64,000 bases of DNA from Pseudomonas denitrificans (nom. rej.). Lineage in GTDB: Bacteria; Pseudomonadota; Gammaproteobacteria; Pseudomonadales; Pseudomonadaceae. The position numbers and the translations under genes were made by a program. Of the stretch, positions 34,029 through 42,601 are shown piece after piece. The notes under the pieces were generated by a model. It did no database searches, had not been told where the DNA came from, and worked only from the letters and a program-made list of their open reading frames with translations. The stretch covers positions 6,734,501-6,798,500 of the forward strand of contig NZ_CP043626.1 in NCBI RefSeq assembly GCF_008807415.1, written 5' to 3'. Positions within the stretch are counted from its first letter, which is position 1. Every line of letters starts with the position of its first letter.

Positions 34029-34202
34029 ATGGTAATGCGAGCGACTGGGCGCCTGAGTGGCGCCGTACACGCCGAGAAAGGCGACGACCTGAGCAAACTG
34101 GAGCCTGACGTACTGGCCCGACTGAAGGCCCGAGGCTTGGTCCGCGACGACGATGCCCCCGCCCCGGCGAAATCTGCGCGGCGGGTCGCCGAGAAGGAGT
34201 AA
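34029..34202 (+). CDS. Small hypothetical head-tail region protein
   Basis: 57 residues (RATGRLSGAVHAEKGDD...LKARGLVRDDDAPAPAK). The charged, Ala-rich end suggests an unstructured tail. Start at 34029 or 34035. It lies between two head-tail joining genes. No family recognised. Confidence 0.5.
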   Translation: MVMRATGRLSGAVHAEKGDDLSKLEPDVLARLKARGLVRDDDAPAPAKSARRVAEKE

Positions 34203-34205
34203 CCC

Positions 34206-34778
34206 ATGGCTCGGCGATCGCGCATCAAGGGCGACTTCAAGTTGCGCGGTGTGCTTCGCCGGATCGCCGCCATCGACAAGAGCGACCTGCCCAAGGCGAT
34301 GGCAGAGGCCGCCGACCTGGTGCTGGCCACGCAGCAGAACCTGATCCCCCGTGACACCGGCGACGGTGCGAGCGCGCTGCAGGTGAAGGTCAGCAAGAAC
34401 GGCCTCGACGCAAGGATCGGCATTATCGGCAAGGCCGACAACCGCGAATTCTTCTACCTGAAGTTCATCGAGTACGGGACCAAGGGCTACAGCGGGACGC
34501 TCTATCGCCGGCAGGACGCCGATGCGATCGGCGGCGGCCACACGGTGAACCGCGACCGGAGCAAGCTCTCCGGCCGCAACCGTCTGGGGCGCCGAGCGAC
34601 AGAGAACAAGTCGGACGGCGCCCACTTCTTTGGCTACTACCCGGATATCCCGGCTCGGCCCGCGCACCCCTGGCTGCGCCCGAGCTACGACCTGAACCGC
34701 GACGACATCCTGATCATCATCCGCGGCGCCATCAGCAGCACCTTGGCGCGCGCAGCGAAAGGAGCCAGCAGTGGCTGA
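34206..34778 (+). CDS. HK97 gp10-like tail-joining protein
   Basis: 190 residues. VLATQQNLIPRDTG and FYLKFIEYGTKGY, then PAHPWLRPSYD, follow the HK97-gp10 family. It helps join head and tail. It overlaps the next gene by 8 bases. Confidence 0.85.
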   Translation: MARRSRIKGDFKLRGVLRRIAAIDKSDLPKAMAEAADLVLATQQNLIPRDTGDGASALQVKVSKNGLDARIGIIGKADNREFFYLKFIEYGTKGYSGTLYRRQDADAIGGGHTVNRDRSKLSGRNRLGRRATENKSDGAHFFGYYPDIPARPAHPWLRPSYDLNRDDILIIIRGAISSTLARAAKGASSG

Positions 34779-35157
34779 CAACGGATTCCCTCTGCAGCAG
34801 GCCGTCTACCAGCGCCTGACCGCTGAGCTGAGCGTGCCGGTTTACGACGCCGTGCCGGCTGACACGCCTTACCCCTACGTCACTCTGGATCGCGAGGTGT
34901 CGCGCAACACCAGCCCGATCTCGGGTCGCAAGCGAAAGCTGCGGTTGCTGTACCTGAGTGTCTGGAGCGACCACCAGGGGCAGGCCGAGGTCAAGCAGAT
35001 CCTTGGCCAGATCGAGGACGCCCTGGACGAGCGCCCGTTGGCGCTGTCGGTCGGCCGCGCCGTCTCGGTGCGCCTGGTCGACACGGACACTAACCGCGAG
35101 CCTGACGGCCGGACCTACATGGGGTCTGCCACGGTGCGCGTCATCACCACTACCTGA
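34771..35157 (+). CDS. DUF3168 tail completion protein
   Basis: 128 residues with the DUF3168 pattern: LQQAVYQRLTAEL, PVYDAVPADTPYPYV, then LYLSVWSDHQGQAEVKQI. DUF3168 proteins end the tail tube at the head side. Overlaps the upstream gene. Confidence 0.85.
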   Translation: MADNGFPLQQAVYQRLTAELSVPVYDAVPADTPYPYVTLDREVSRNTSPISGRKRKLRLLYLSVWSDHQGQAEVKQILGQIEDALDERPLALSVGRAVSVRLVDTDTNREPDGRTYMGSATVRVITTT

Positions 35158-35189
35158 GCACCACCAACCCAACGCCAGTGGAGGACACC

Positions 35190-35693
35190 ATGGCAGAAGA
35201 CAATCTCAACACGGCTGCCGGCTGCCGCGTGGCCCTCGGCAGCAAAACGCCGGCGGACACCGAGGCCGAGTACAAGGCGGACACCTACGTCGATATCGGC
35301 GAGATCGAGGACATCGGCGAGTTCGGCGACACCTTCAGCAATGTGAACTTCACCTCGCTGGCTGACGGTCGTGTGCGCAAGTACAAGGGCACCGCCGACG
35401 CCGGTGACCTGACCCTCACCGTAGGCCTGGACAACGGCGACGCCGGCCAGAACGCGGTCAAGGTGGCGCACAAGGACCGCTCCAAGGGCAACTACAACGT
35501 CAAGATCACCCTGAACGACGGCGACCCGTCTGCCAATCCGGTGATTCTGCCGACCACCTACTACTTCGGCGTGAAGGTGATGAACAACACCGTGGCGCCG
35601 GGCAGTGCCGACAACGTGGTGCGCCGCAACATGACCTTCGGCATCAACACCGACATCCTCGAAATCGCGCCGACTCCGGTTGCCGGTCCCTGA
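35190..35693 (+). CDS. Major tail tube protein
   Basis: 167 residues, beta-rich, with YVDIGEIEDIGEFGDTFSNV and KYKGTADAGDLTLTVGLDNG as in siphovirus tail tube proteins. The ATG at 35190 has GGAGG upstream. It is followed by a hairpin GACGGGGC-TCT-GCCCCGTC at 35696-35714. Confidence 0.85.
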   Translation: MAEDNLNTAAGCRVALGSKTPADTEAEYKADTYVDIGEIEDIGEFGDTFSNVNFTSLADGRVRKYKGTADAGDLTLTVGLDNGDAGQNAVKVAHKDRSKGNYNVKITLNDGDPSANPVILPTTYYFGVKVMNNTVAPGSADNVVRRNMTFGINTDILEIAPTPVAGP

Positions 35694-35734
35694 TCGACGG
35701 GGCTCTGCCCCGTCTCCTCTGACGAGAAACGCCC

Positions 35735-36079
35735 ATGAGTGAAGCCATGCACGGCACCGTCACGCTGGTGATCGGTGCCCGTACCTACACCCTGCAGCCG
35801 ACCCTGGAGGCCGCGCTGAAGATCGAATCGCGCTTCGGTGGCCTGCGCCCGGCGATGGAATCCATGCGACTGCTGAGCATCGGTGCCTGCGCTGACGTGG
35901 TGATCGCTGCCGCCGGCCTGAAACCGGAGGAGCACACGACCCTCGCCACGCAGGTTTTCGAGACTGGCGTGGTCAAGGTCTCCGCGCAGCTCACCGACTA
36001 CATCACCGGCCTGCTGAGCCCGGTGCCGCCGAGCATCGCCGAACGGGGAAAGCCCGAGGCGGCCAGCACAGCGCCGTGA
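35735..36079 (+). CDS. Tail assembly chaperone, G-type (short product)
   Basis: 114 residues similar to GTA-gp10/tail chaperone proteins (TLEAALKIESRFGGLRPAM). A slippery GGGAAAG heptamer lies in frame at 36046-36052, 9 codons before the stop. A -1 shift there would fuse its first 106 codons to the downstream frame and give a longer product of about 189 residues, as in the lambda G/GT pair. Confidence 0.85.
   Translation: MSEAMHGTVTLVIGARTYTLQPTLEAALKIESRFGGLRPAMESMRLLSIGACADVVIAAAGLKPEEHTTLATQVFETGVVKVSAQLTDYITGLLSPVPPSIAERGKPEAASTAP
36046..36052 (+). promoter_or_regulatory. Programmed -1 frameshift site GGGAAAG
   Basis: The heptamer is in the X-XXY-YYZ register of the chaperone gene (codons GGA AAG). 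It is the same heptamer used by lambda G/GT. The -1 frame is open from here through 36303. Confidence 0.75.
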
Positions 36080-36303
36080 GGAATGGCAGTTACGTCGACT
36101 ACCTGTTCGGCGTGGCTACCGGCTGGCTGGGCTGGCCGCCTGACATCGCATGGCGAACGCCCATCCCGCAGATCCTGATGGCGCTGGATGCCCGCCTGGA
36201 TTGGATGGGCGGCGGCAAGGCTCAGCAGCAGTCCGCGCCGAAGCGGAAGGCCAGCGTGGCCGACCGCCTGAAAGCGTTCCTGCGGGGACGACAGGAACCA
36301 TAG
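36076..36303 (+). CDS. Tail assembly chaperone T-part (frameshift extension)
   Basis: The open frame from GTG 36076 encodes 75 residues (YVDYLFGVATGWLGWPPDIA), the usual content of the second chaperone frame between tube and tape measure. It overlaps the G stop as GTGA, but is more likely read as the C-terminal part of a fusion through the GGGAAAG site. Independent initiation has no good ribosome site. Confidence 0.75.
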   Translation: MRNGSYVDYLFGVATGWLGWPPDIAWRTPIPQILMALDARLDWMGGGKAQQQSAPKRKASVADRLKAFLRGRQEP

Positions 36304-36304
36304 C

Positions 36305-36326
36305 GCCGCCTTCGGGCGGTTTTTTT
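36305..36326 (+). terminator. Intercistronic hairpin with T-run before tape measure gene
   Basis: CCGCC-TTCG-GGCGG stem followed by seven T, then ATGCC and CGGAG ahead of the tape measure ATG. Confidence 0.65.
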
Positions 36327-36342
36327 ATGCCCGGAGAACACG

Positions 36343-39300
36343 ATGTCCGACCAAGAAGTCCAGGGGATGCTCATCCAGCTGGAGGCCACCACTGCCCAGC
36401 TGCGCCGGGAGCTGGCGAGCGCGGACAGCGTGGTCGCCAAGACGAGCCAGGGCATCGATCGCAACCTGGCGCAGGTCGATTCTGCGTTTGATCGGACGGC
36501 CCAAGGCGCGCAACAAGCCGGCACCCTGATACGTGGCGCCTTCGCCGCGATCGCGGGGGCCGGGCTGGTCGGCAGCATCATCCACCAGGTGGATGCCTAC
36601 GGGCAGATTGCCGACCGCCTGAAGATGGCCACCGGCAGCACCGAGGAATACAACGAGGTTCAACAGCACCTGCTGCGCACCGCGCAGGAGACCTACCGGC
36701 CATTGGCCGAGGCGCAGGAGCTATACATCCGCACGGCGGACGTGATGCGCTCGCTGGGATTCGATACCCAGCAAACTCTCGACATCACCGACAGCTTCAG
36801 CTTCCTGCTGGTGACCAACGCCGCGTCAGCTGACAAGGCCAGCTCGGCGCTCGGTGCCTACTCGAAGGCTTTGCAAACCGGCAAGGTTGAGGCTGACGGC
36901 TGGGTGTCCATTCAGGATGCGATGCCGACCATCGTCGACGCGATCGCCAGTGCCACCGGCAAGAGCGCGGAGGAGATCCGCAAGCTGGGCGTGCAGGGCA
37001 AACTATCCCTCGATGACATCAACACTGGCCTGTTGCGCACGGTCGAAGTGAACCGCAAGGCCGCCGCCGACATGTCGGTCAGCGTGCAGGACGCCCTCGT
37101 CAACATCCAGAACGCTCTCGGCGACTTCTTCGGTCGCATGGAGGAAAGCACCGGCGTGGTGGCTGGGCTGGCCAGTGTGATCAGCCTCGTGGGCGATAAC
37201 ATTGGCTCCGTTGCTGCTGTCATGGCGGGGGCGGGTGTTGCTGCGTTGACGGTGTACGCCGCTCGTGGCGCGCTCGCCATCAAGACCGCACTCGCAGATC
37301 GCGCCGCGCGTATTGCCCAGGCCGAGGCGGTGATGCAGGCGGCGATTGCTGACCAGCGCAAGGCCGAGACGCTGACCGTGTTGGCGGCCAGGGAAGCGGC
37401 TGCAGCGCGCGGTACCGCCGTGCAGACGCAGATGTCGATCCAGCTCGCCCAGGCGCGGCAGCGTGAAGCTGCTGCCACGGCCTCGGTGGCGACGGCGCAG
37501 GCCGGCCTTCGCGCTGCCTCGGCCGGCTTGCTAACCGTGCTGGGCGGCCCGATGGGGCTGGCCCTGCTCGCTGGCACCGCGGCGGCATCGTTCCTGCTCC
37601 TGCGCGACAACGCCGACCAGGCGGGCGTTAGCCTGGATGACCTGCACAAGCCTGTGCAGCAGCTGCGGGAGGAGTTCGCCAAGCTCAACCGTGACCAGCG
37701 CGAAGCCTCGCTGGTGAAGTGGCAGCAGGAGCAGATCAACGCCACCGACAAGGTCAAGGAAGCCTACGGCACGCTGTCCCAGTCGATCCGATCGGCGATG
37801 GTCACCGCGCCGGCGCGGGATTCCAACGGGCTGTACACCCAGCAGTTGCGTGATTACCAGTCGCTGATCGAGCGGCTGAACCAGGCGCGCGCCTCTGGCC
37901 AGGACCTGTCGCCGATCCTGAAGGAAGTGGCCGATCGTATGCAGGTGCCGGCCGGCACCCTGCAGCAGTGGATCAGCCAGGCCGGAGCGATCGGTGACGC
38001 CGATCACCGCTCCGGCCTGATCGCCGAAACCTTGCGTGTGCTTACCGGCGTCACCCAGGAGAACACGGCTGCCACCAACGCCAACAATGCCGCGAAAACC
38101 GGCATGAGCAGCGCCGGGCAGACCTACCTGGAGACGCTGCAGAAGCAACTGGGCGGCCTGCAGGACAACAATGACGCGATCAAGGCGGCGAATCGGTTCA
38201 TTGCCGACAACACCGACCTGACCGACACCGACCGCCAGGCGATCCTCTCGGCCGCGAACGCGATCGAGGCGCAGAAGAAGGCCAACCAGGCGGCGACGGC
38301 GAGCGGCAAAGCGCGCACGAAGTCGCTGCAGGATGAGGTCAAGGCGCTGGATGCGCTGATCGACAAGGCGCTGCCGGAGAAGAAGCGGCTGGAGGATCTG
38401 GCCGAGGGCGTGGAGAAACTGCGCAAGGCGCAGGCCGCCGGGAAGATCACCAGCGCCGAGATGGAGCTCGGGATCAAGAACCTGAACGAGGCCTATGCCG
38501 ACGGTTCGATTCAGAAGCGCATCCAGCAGGAGCAGAAGCTGGCGGAGCAGCGGCGCAACAGCGCCGATGCCTACCGGAAGGCGATGGAGGTGGTGCTGCA
38601 GGCGCGCCAGGATGCGATCAACTCGGACGTGGCCGGCATCGGCCTCGGGGACGATGAGCGCGACCAGGCGCAGCGGCTGGACGCCGTGCGGAAGAAGTAC
38701 GCCGACCTTCGGCGCGAGCTGGAGGCCCAGCAGGAGGACGCCAGCCGGCGCCTGGGGCCGGCGGCCTACGAGCAGAGGCTGGCGGATCTCGCCGACTTCC
38801 AGGCGCGCGAGCTGCAGATGGAAGTAGACGGCTACGGTGCGCGGCTCGATGCCCAACGGGACTACCGCAACGGCGCCCGCCGGGCGTGGCAGAACATCCA
38901 GGCGGACGCGGCGGACGTCGCATCTGCGACCGATGACATGCTCACCACCGGCTTCGACACCGCTCGCAACTCGCTGGCTGACTTCGCCACAACGGGCAAA
39001 TTCAAGTTCCGCGACTTCGCCAGCAGTGTGATCAACGACATGGCACGGATCGCCAGCCAGCAGGCCGCGACCGGTCTGCTCAGTGGCGTCCTCGGCGCGG
39101 GTGTCTCTGCCTTCAGTGGATGGATGGGGGGATCGGCCACGGCCGGCGCATCCGCCTCCGGCTACACCGGCAGCGCGTACTCGAACTGGGCAGCCGCCCA
39201 GGCAGACGGCGGCGCCTGGGCCAACGGCGTGCAGTTCTTCGCCAATGGTGCGGCCTTCACCAACTCCATCGTCAGCCGGCCGACTGCCTTCGGTATGGCG

Positions 39301-39597
39301 GGCGGGCGTACAGGAGTCATGGGCGAGGCTGGACCGGAGGCGATCCTTCCGCTAGCTCGCGGCGCTGACGGCTCGCTGGGCGTTCGCTCGGTGGGTGGGG
39401 GCGGTGGTACCGCCCTGCAGGTGAATGCGCCTGTCGCGGTCACTGTTGAAGACCGAGGCTCGGAAGGCATGGAGCTGGACCAGGAGGCGCTGCAGCAGAA
39501 CATGCAGCTACAGATGAAGGCGGCCGCAGAGCGCGCTGTTGCTGATTCGTGGCGCCCTGGTGGCGTCAGCTACCGCAATGCGGCCGGGAGGGGCTGA
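36343..39597 (+). CDS. Tape measure protein
   Basis: 1084 residues, the longest tail gene before J. It has an N-terminal coiled coil and the tape-measure N domain (~60-250: YGQIADRLKMATGSTEEYNE). Hydrophobic stretches lie at ~265-300 and ~395-420, with long Ala/Gln-rich helices in the middle. A lambda-gpH-like C-terminus follows (FATTGKFKFRDFASSVINDM near 870-900). It sets tail length; 1084 residues would predict a tail of roughly 160 nm at 1.5 angstrom per residue. Confidence 0.93.
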   Translation: MSDQEVQGMLIQLEATTAQLRRELASADSVVAKTSQGIDRNLAQVDSAFDRTAQGAQQAGTLIRGAFAAIAGAGLVGSIIHQVDAYGQIADRLKMATGSTEEYNEVQQHLLRTAQETYRPLAEAQELYIRTADVMRSLGFDTQQTLDITDSFSFLLVTNAASADKASSALGAYSKALQTGKVEADGWVSIQDAMPTIVDAIASATGKSAEEIRKLGVQGKLSLDDINTGLLRTVEVNRKAAADMSVSVQDALVNIQNALGDFFGRMEESTGVVAGLASVISLVGDNIGSVAAVMAGAGVAALTVYAARGALAIKTALADRAARIAQAEAVMQAAIADQRKAETLTVLAAREAAAARGTAVQTQMSIQLAQARQREAAATASVATAQAGLRAASAGLLTVLGGPMGLALLAGTAAASFLLLRDNADQAGVSLDDLHKPVQQLREEFAKLNRDQREASLVKWQQEQINATDKVKEAYGTLSQSIRSAMVTAPARDSNGLYTQQLRDYQSLIERLNQARASGQDLSPILKEVADRMQVPAGTLQQWISQAGAIGDADHRSGLIAETLRVLTGVTQENTAATNANNAAKTGMSSAGQTYLETLQKQLGGLQDNNDAIKAANRFIADNTDLTDTDRQAILSAANAIEAQKKANQAATASGKARTKSLQDEVKALDALIDKALPEKKRLEDLAEGVEKLRKAQAAGKITSAEMELGIKNLNEAYADGSIQKRIQQEQKLAEQRRNSADAYRKAMEVVLQARQDAINSDVAGIGLGDDERDQAQRLDAVRKKYADLRRELEAQQEDASRRLGPAAYEQRLADLADFQARELQMEVDGYGARLDAQRDYRNGARRAWQNIQADAADVASATDDMLTTGFDTARNSLADFATTGKFKFRDFASSVINDMARIASQQAATGLLSGVLGAGVSAFSGWMGGSATAGASASGYTGSAYSNWAAAQADGGAWANGVQFFANGAAFTNSIVSRPTAFGMAGGRTGVMGEAGPEAILPLARGADGSLGVRSVGGGGGTALQVNAPVAVTVEDRGSEGMELDQEALQQNMQLQMKAAAERAVADSWRPGGVSYRNAAGRG

Positions 39598-39935
39598 TGG
39601 CAATCGAGACTTTCACTTGGGTGCCCGATGACGAGGCTGATGTCGACGGCACCCTGCGCACTCGCACGTCACAATTCGGCGATGGGTATGCGCAGGAGTC
39701 CGGTGATGGGATCAACGGTGAGAGCCAGAGCTGGTCCCTGACCTTCGGCGGCCTACCTGATGAGGTAGGCCCGATCCTCGACTTCATCCGCCGGCACAAG
39801 GGCTATCGGTCGTTCCTCTGGACTCCGCCCGGCGGTGAGCTGGGCCTGTACAAGTGCAAGGCCTACCGCAAGCAGCGGCGCCCCGGCGCCATCGAGGTCC
39901 TGTCACTCACCTTTGACCAGGCGTTCCACCCATGA
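39597..39935 (+). CDS. Minor tail protein M-like
   Basis: 112 residues; IETFTWVPDDEAD and RTRTSQFGDGYAQ, then FLWTPPGGELGLYKCKAY match lambda gpM-type proteins. ATGA overlap with the tape measure gene. It forms part of the tail tip. Confidence 0.88.
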   Translation: MAIETFTWVPDDEADVDGTLRTRTSQFGDGYAQESGDGINGESQSWSLTFGGLPDEVGPILDFIRRHKGYRSFLWTPPGGELGLYKCKAYRKQRRPGAIEVLSLTFDQAFHP

Positions 39936-40678
39936 GCCTCATCCTGCAGCTCCAGAAGCTGGAGCCCGGTTCCGAAATCATGCTGTTCGAGCTGGACGGC
40001 AGCGAGTTCGGCGCCGACGTGTTGCGCTTCCACGGTCACGCCATCCCGCACACTCCCCAGGAGCTGGCAGCGGCCGGCGCCAACGCCGATCAGCTGCCCG
40101 CGAAGTCGATCTGGTGGCAGGGCCAGGAGTACGCCGCCTGGCCGGTGCAGATCAGCGGCATCGAGGCCAACGGTGACGGCACAGCGGTCCGGCCAAAGTT
40201 TTCGGCCGGCAACGTCAGCGGGCGCCTGACGGCGCTCTGCCTCGCCTTCGATGACTTGGCCAACTTCCAGCTGACCATCCGCGAGACGTTGGCTCAGTTC
40301 CTGGACGCGGAGAACTTCCCGGCCGGTAACCCGGATGCGGACCCGACCCAGGAGTCCATCAGCGTCTGGTACTTCGACCAGAAGACCGGCGAGGACAACC
40401 TGGTGGTCGAGTGGGAGCTGGCCAGCCCTGGTGATGTCGGCAACGAAGCTATCGGCCGGCAGATGACCACGCTGTGCCACTGGTGCATGACTGGCGGCTA
40501 TCGCGGCCCAGACTGCGGCTATACCGGCTCGTATTTCGACATCGACGATAACCCGACCGATGACCCGGCAAAGGACCAATGTGCGGGCCTCTATCGGTCC
40601 TGCAATAAACGTTGGGGGCAGGGCAACCAGTTGCCCTTCGGCGGCTTCCCCGCTGTGTCCCTTATCGCCCGGAGTTGA
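39932..40678 (+). CDS. Minor tail protein L-like, with Fe-S type Cys cluster
   Basis: 248 residues. The C-terminal half holds four Cys in gpL spacing (LCHWCMTGG, GPDCGY, QCAGLYRSCNKRWG), the set that binds an iron-sulfur cluster in lambda gpL. It ends KRWGQGNQLPFGGFP, typical for the family. ATGA overlap with the M gene. Confidence 0.9.
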   Translation: MSLILQLQKLEPGSEIMLFELDGSEFGADVLRFHGHAIPHTPQELAAAGANADQLPAKSIWWQGQEYAAWPVQISGIEANGDGTAVRPKFSAGNVSGRLTALCLAFDDLANFQLTIRETLAQFLDAENFPAGNPDADPTQESISVWYFDQKTGEDNLVVEWELASPGDVGNEAIGRQMTTLCHWCMTGGYRGPDCGYTGSYFDIDDNPTDDPAKDQCAGLYRSCNKRWGQGNQLPFGGFPAVSLIARS

Positions 40679-40680
40679 CC

Positions 40681-41439
40681 ATGCGCAAGCAGATCCTGAG
40701 CGCCATCCAGGCGCACGCGGCCGAGGAGTACCCGCGCGAGGCCTGCGGCCTGCTCGTTGGCGCCGGCAGGGCGCAGAAATACGTCCGGTGCCGCAACACG
40801 GCCAGCCAGCCGCTGGAAGAGTTCCGCCTGCATCCGGAGGACTACGCCGCGGCGGAAGACCTAGGCGAGGTGGTGGCCATCGTGCACAGCCACCCGGACG
40901 CGACGAGCCGGCCATCGTCGCACGACCTGGCCATGTGCGAAGCGTCTGGCCTGCCGTGGCATATCCTGAGTTGGCCGGAGGGCGATCTGCGAACGATTGC
41001 GCCGGCGGGCAATGTCCCGCTGCTGGGCAGGCCCTTCGTGCATGGGGCTTGGGATTGCTGGCAGGTCTGCGCCGACTGGTACCAGCGCGAGTGGGGGCTG
41101 GAGTTTGAGCGCTTCGAGCGCCAGGACGGCTGGTGGGAGCATGCCGACGGCCCGAGCCTCTATGAGCAGAACTTCGAGGCGGCTGGTTTCTACCAGGTCG
41201 ACACGCCTCGGCGCGGGGACATGATCGTTTTGGCGGTGGGCAAGACGGCACATCCGAACCATGCCGGCATCTACCTCGGCGCCGACTCGGCGCTGCCGGG
41301 GGAGGACAGTAAGGTATTCGGCGCTGGGCCGTTCCTGCTGCATCACCTGTTCGGCAAGCCCAGCGAGGTCATCGTCTACGGCGGCAACTGGAACGAGCGG
41401 GCGCGGCTGGTGCTACGGCATCGCCAAGCCAGGGAATAG
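40681..41439 (+). CDS. Tail protein K-like: JAB/NlpC peptidase
   Basis: 252 residues. N-terminal JAMM metallopeptidase part with VAIVHSHPDATSRPSSHDL. C-terminal NlpC/P60 part with Cys in HGAWDCWQVCADWY and His in NHAGIYLG. It matches lambda gpK, needed for tail tip assembly and possibly peptidoglycan cleavage at entry. ATG at 40681. Confidence 0.9.
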   Translation: MRKQILSAIQAHAAEEYPREACGLLVGAGRAQKYVRCRNTASQPLEEFRLHPEDYAAAEDLGEVVAIVHSHPDATSRPSSHDLAMCEASGLPWHILSWPEGDLRTIAPAGNVPLLGRPFVHGAWDCWQVCADWYQREWGLEFERFERQDGWWEHADGPSLYEQNFEAAGFYQVDTPRRGDMIVLAVGKTAHPNHAGIYLGADSALPGEDSKVFGAGPFLLHHLFGKPSEVIVYGGNWNERARLVLRHRQARE

Positions 41440-41476
41440 GCTGTGCTACCCTCCGGCCACCCGAAAGGAGGGAACC

Positions 41477-41878
41477 ATGAAGAAGCTGTTCGGAGTGTTT
41501 GCACTGTTGTTTGTGGCCGGCTGCCAGACTTCACCGATATCCCCGGAAAATGCGGATCCAGTGCCTGCATCTCGTCTGTATGCGTTGCAGGGAGTTGGCG
41601 AGGCCAAAGTGATCGTCACCCGCGACAGTGGGTTGTACGGATCTGGCTGCAATGTCCGGTTGTTCGTTGATGGCAAGCTTGCCGGAGAATTCGCCTCGGG
41701 TGAGGTCGCGACATTCCATGTTGCGCCAGGGCCGCACGTCGCGGGCGTCAAGCCTAGTGCTGCCTGTGGTGGCGGCAGCCTAACGGAACGTGAGTTTGTT
41801 GTAGGAAAGGGCGAGGCTATCCGCCGCCGCATCTCGATCACGCCTGGCGGGATCGACTTTTCGCCCACAGCGTATTGA
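41477..41878 (+). CDS. Phage-encoded lipoprotein, moron candidate
   Basis: 133 residues with signal peptide and lipobox FVAGC, so Cys16 is probably lipidated. The mature part is beta-rich with two Cys (SGCNVRL, AACGGG) and ends ISITPGGIDFSPTAY. It has its own AAAGGAGGG site and a terminator-like hairpin after it. It interrupts the otherwise fixed K-I order of tail genes. Superinfection exclusion from the periplasmic side is a guess by analogy with other phage lipoproteins. Confidence 0.7.
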   Translation: MKKLFGVFALLFVAGCQTSPISPENADPVPASRLYALQGVGEAKVIVTRDSGLYGSGCNVRLFVDGKLAGEFASGEVATFHVAPGPHVAGVKPSAACGGGSLTEREFVVGKGEAIRRRISITPGGIDFSPTAY

Positions 41879-41896
41879 GTTCTTCAGGAATCCTAC

Positions 41897-41925
41897 AAGG
41901 CCCGCACACTGCGGGCCTTTCCTTT
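41897..41925 (+). terminator. Hairpin after the lipoprotein gene
   Basis: AAGGCCCGC / GCGGGCCTT, 9-bp stem, followed by T-rich TCCTTTA and the GGGAG site of the I gene. Confidence 0.65.
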
Positions 41926-41936
41926 AGGGAGACAGC

Positions 41937-42545
41937 ATGTCTGCAGTCGTTATCGAACAGCAGGCCATGACGGTCATTAAGCTGTCTGGTCCATTGATCC
42001 GGGAGTTTGGCCGCGAGCATCGCCGCCTGCTTGATACGGGCACTGCGCAGGAGGCATTCAGCGCGCTGCGAAATACGCTGCCCGGCTTCCGAGAAGCAAT
42101 CCTTCGGCTGCAGGGCCTGGGGATGCGCTTCGCGATTTTCCGCAATCGGAGAAACGTCGGTGAGGATGCCTTCGCCGCGGGCGGAACGCGCGAAATCCGA
42201 ATCGTCCCGGTAATCGCCGGCAGCAAGCGTGCTGGGCTCATGCAGACGATCATCGGTGCAATTCTGGTTGTTGTCGGTGCTTACACCTTCGGGTCTACAT
42301 CGACCATCGGTGCGGCGATGATTGCGGGTGGCTCGTCGCTCGCATTGGGCGGCGTCGTGCAGATGCTCAGCCCGCAAGCCAAGGGCCTGAGCCAGTCGGC
42401 CGCCCCTGAGAACCTGCCCAGCTACGCCTTCGGCAGCGCGAAGAACACCACCGCCAGCGGCAACCCCGTGCCGTACTGCTGCGGGAAACGGCGGTGGGGC
42501 GGGGCGATCATCAGCGCCTCGATCTACGCCGAAGACAAGACCTGA
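41937..42545 (+). CDS. Tail assembly protein I-like
   Basis: 202 residues. Two adjacent hydrophobic stretches (~100-145: GLMQTIIGAILVVVGAYTF, IGAAMIAGGSSLALGG) are followed by VQMLSPQAKG and NPVPYCCGKRRWGG, the lambda gpI family features. It acts with K and J in tail tip assembly. Confidence 0.88.
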   Translation: MSAVVIEQQAMTVIKLSGPLIREFGREHRRLLDTGTAQEAFSALRNTLPGFREAILRLQGLGMRFAIFRNRRNVGEDAFAAGGTREIRIVPVIAGSKRAGLMQTIIGAILVVVGAYTFGSTSTIGAAMIAGGSSLALGGVVQMLSPQAKGLSQSAAPENLPSYAFGSAKNTTASGNPVPYCCGKRRWGGAIISASIYAEDKT

Positions 42546-42563
42546 CCCGACCATTCGAGACGA

Positions 42564-42585
42564 GCCGCCGTGAGGCGGTTTTTTT
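42564..42585 (+). terminator. Intercistronic hairpin with T-run before the J gene
   Basis: CCGCC-GTGA-GGCGG stem followed by seven T, then ATGCC and TGGAG ahead of the J ATG; nearly the same cassette as at 36305. Confidence 0.65.
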
Positions 42586-42601
42586 ATGCCTGGAGAAAAG
42601 C

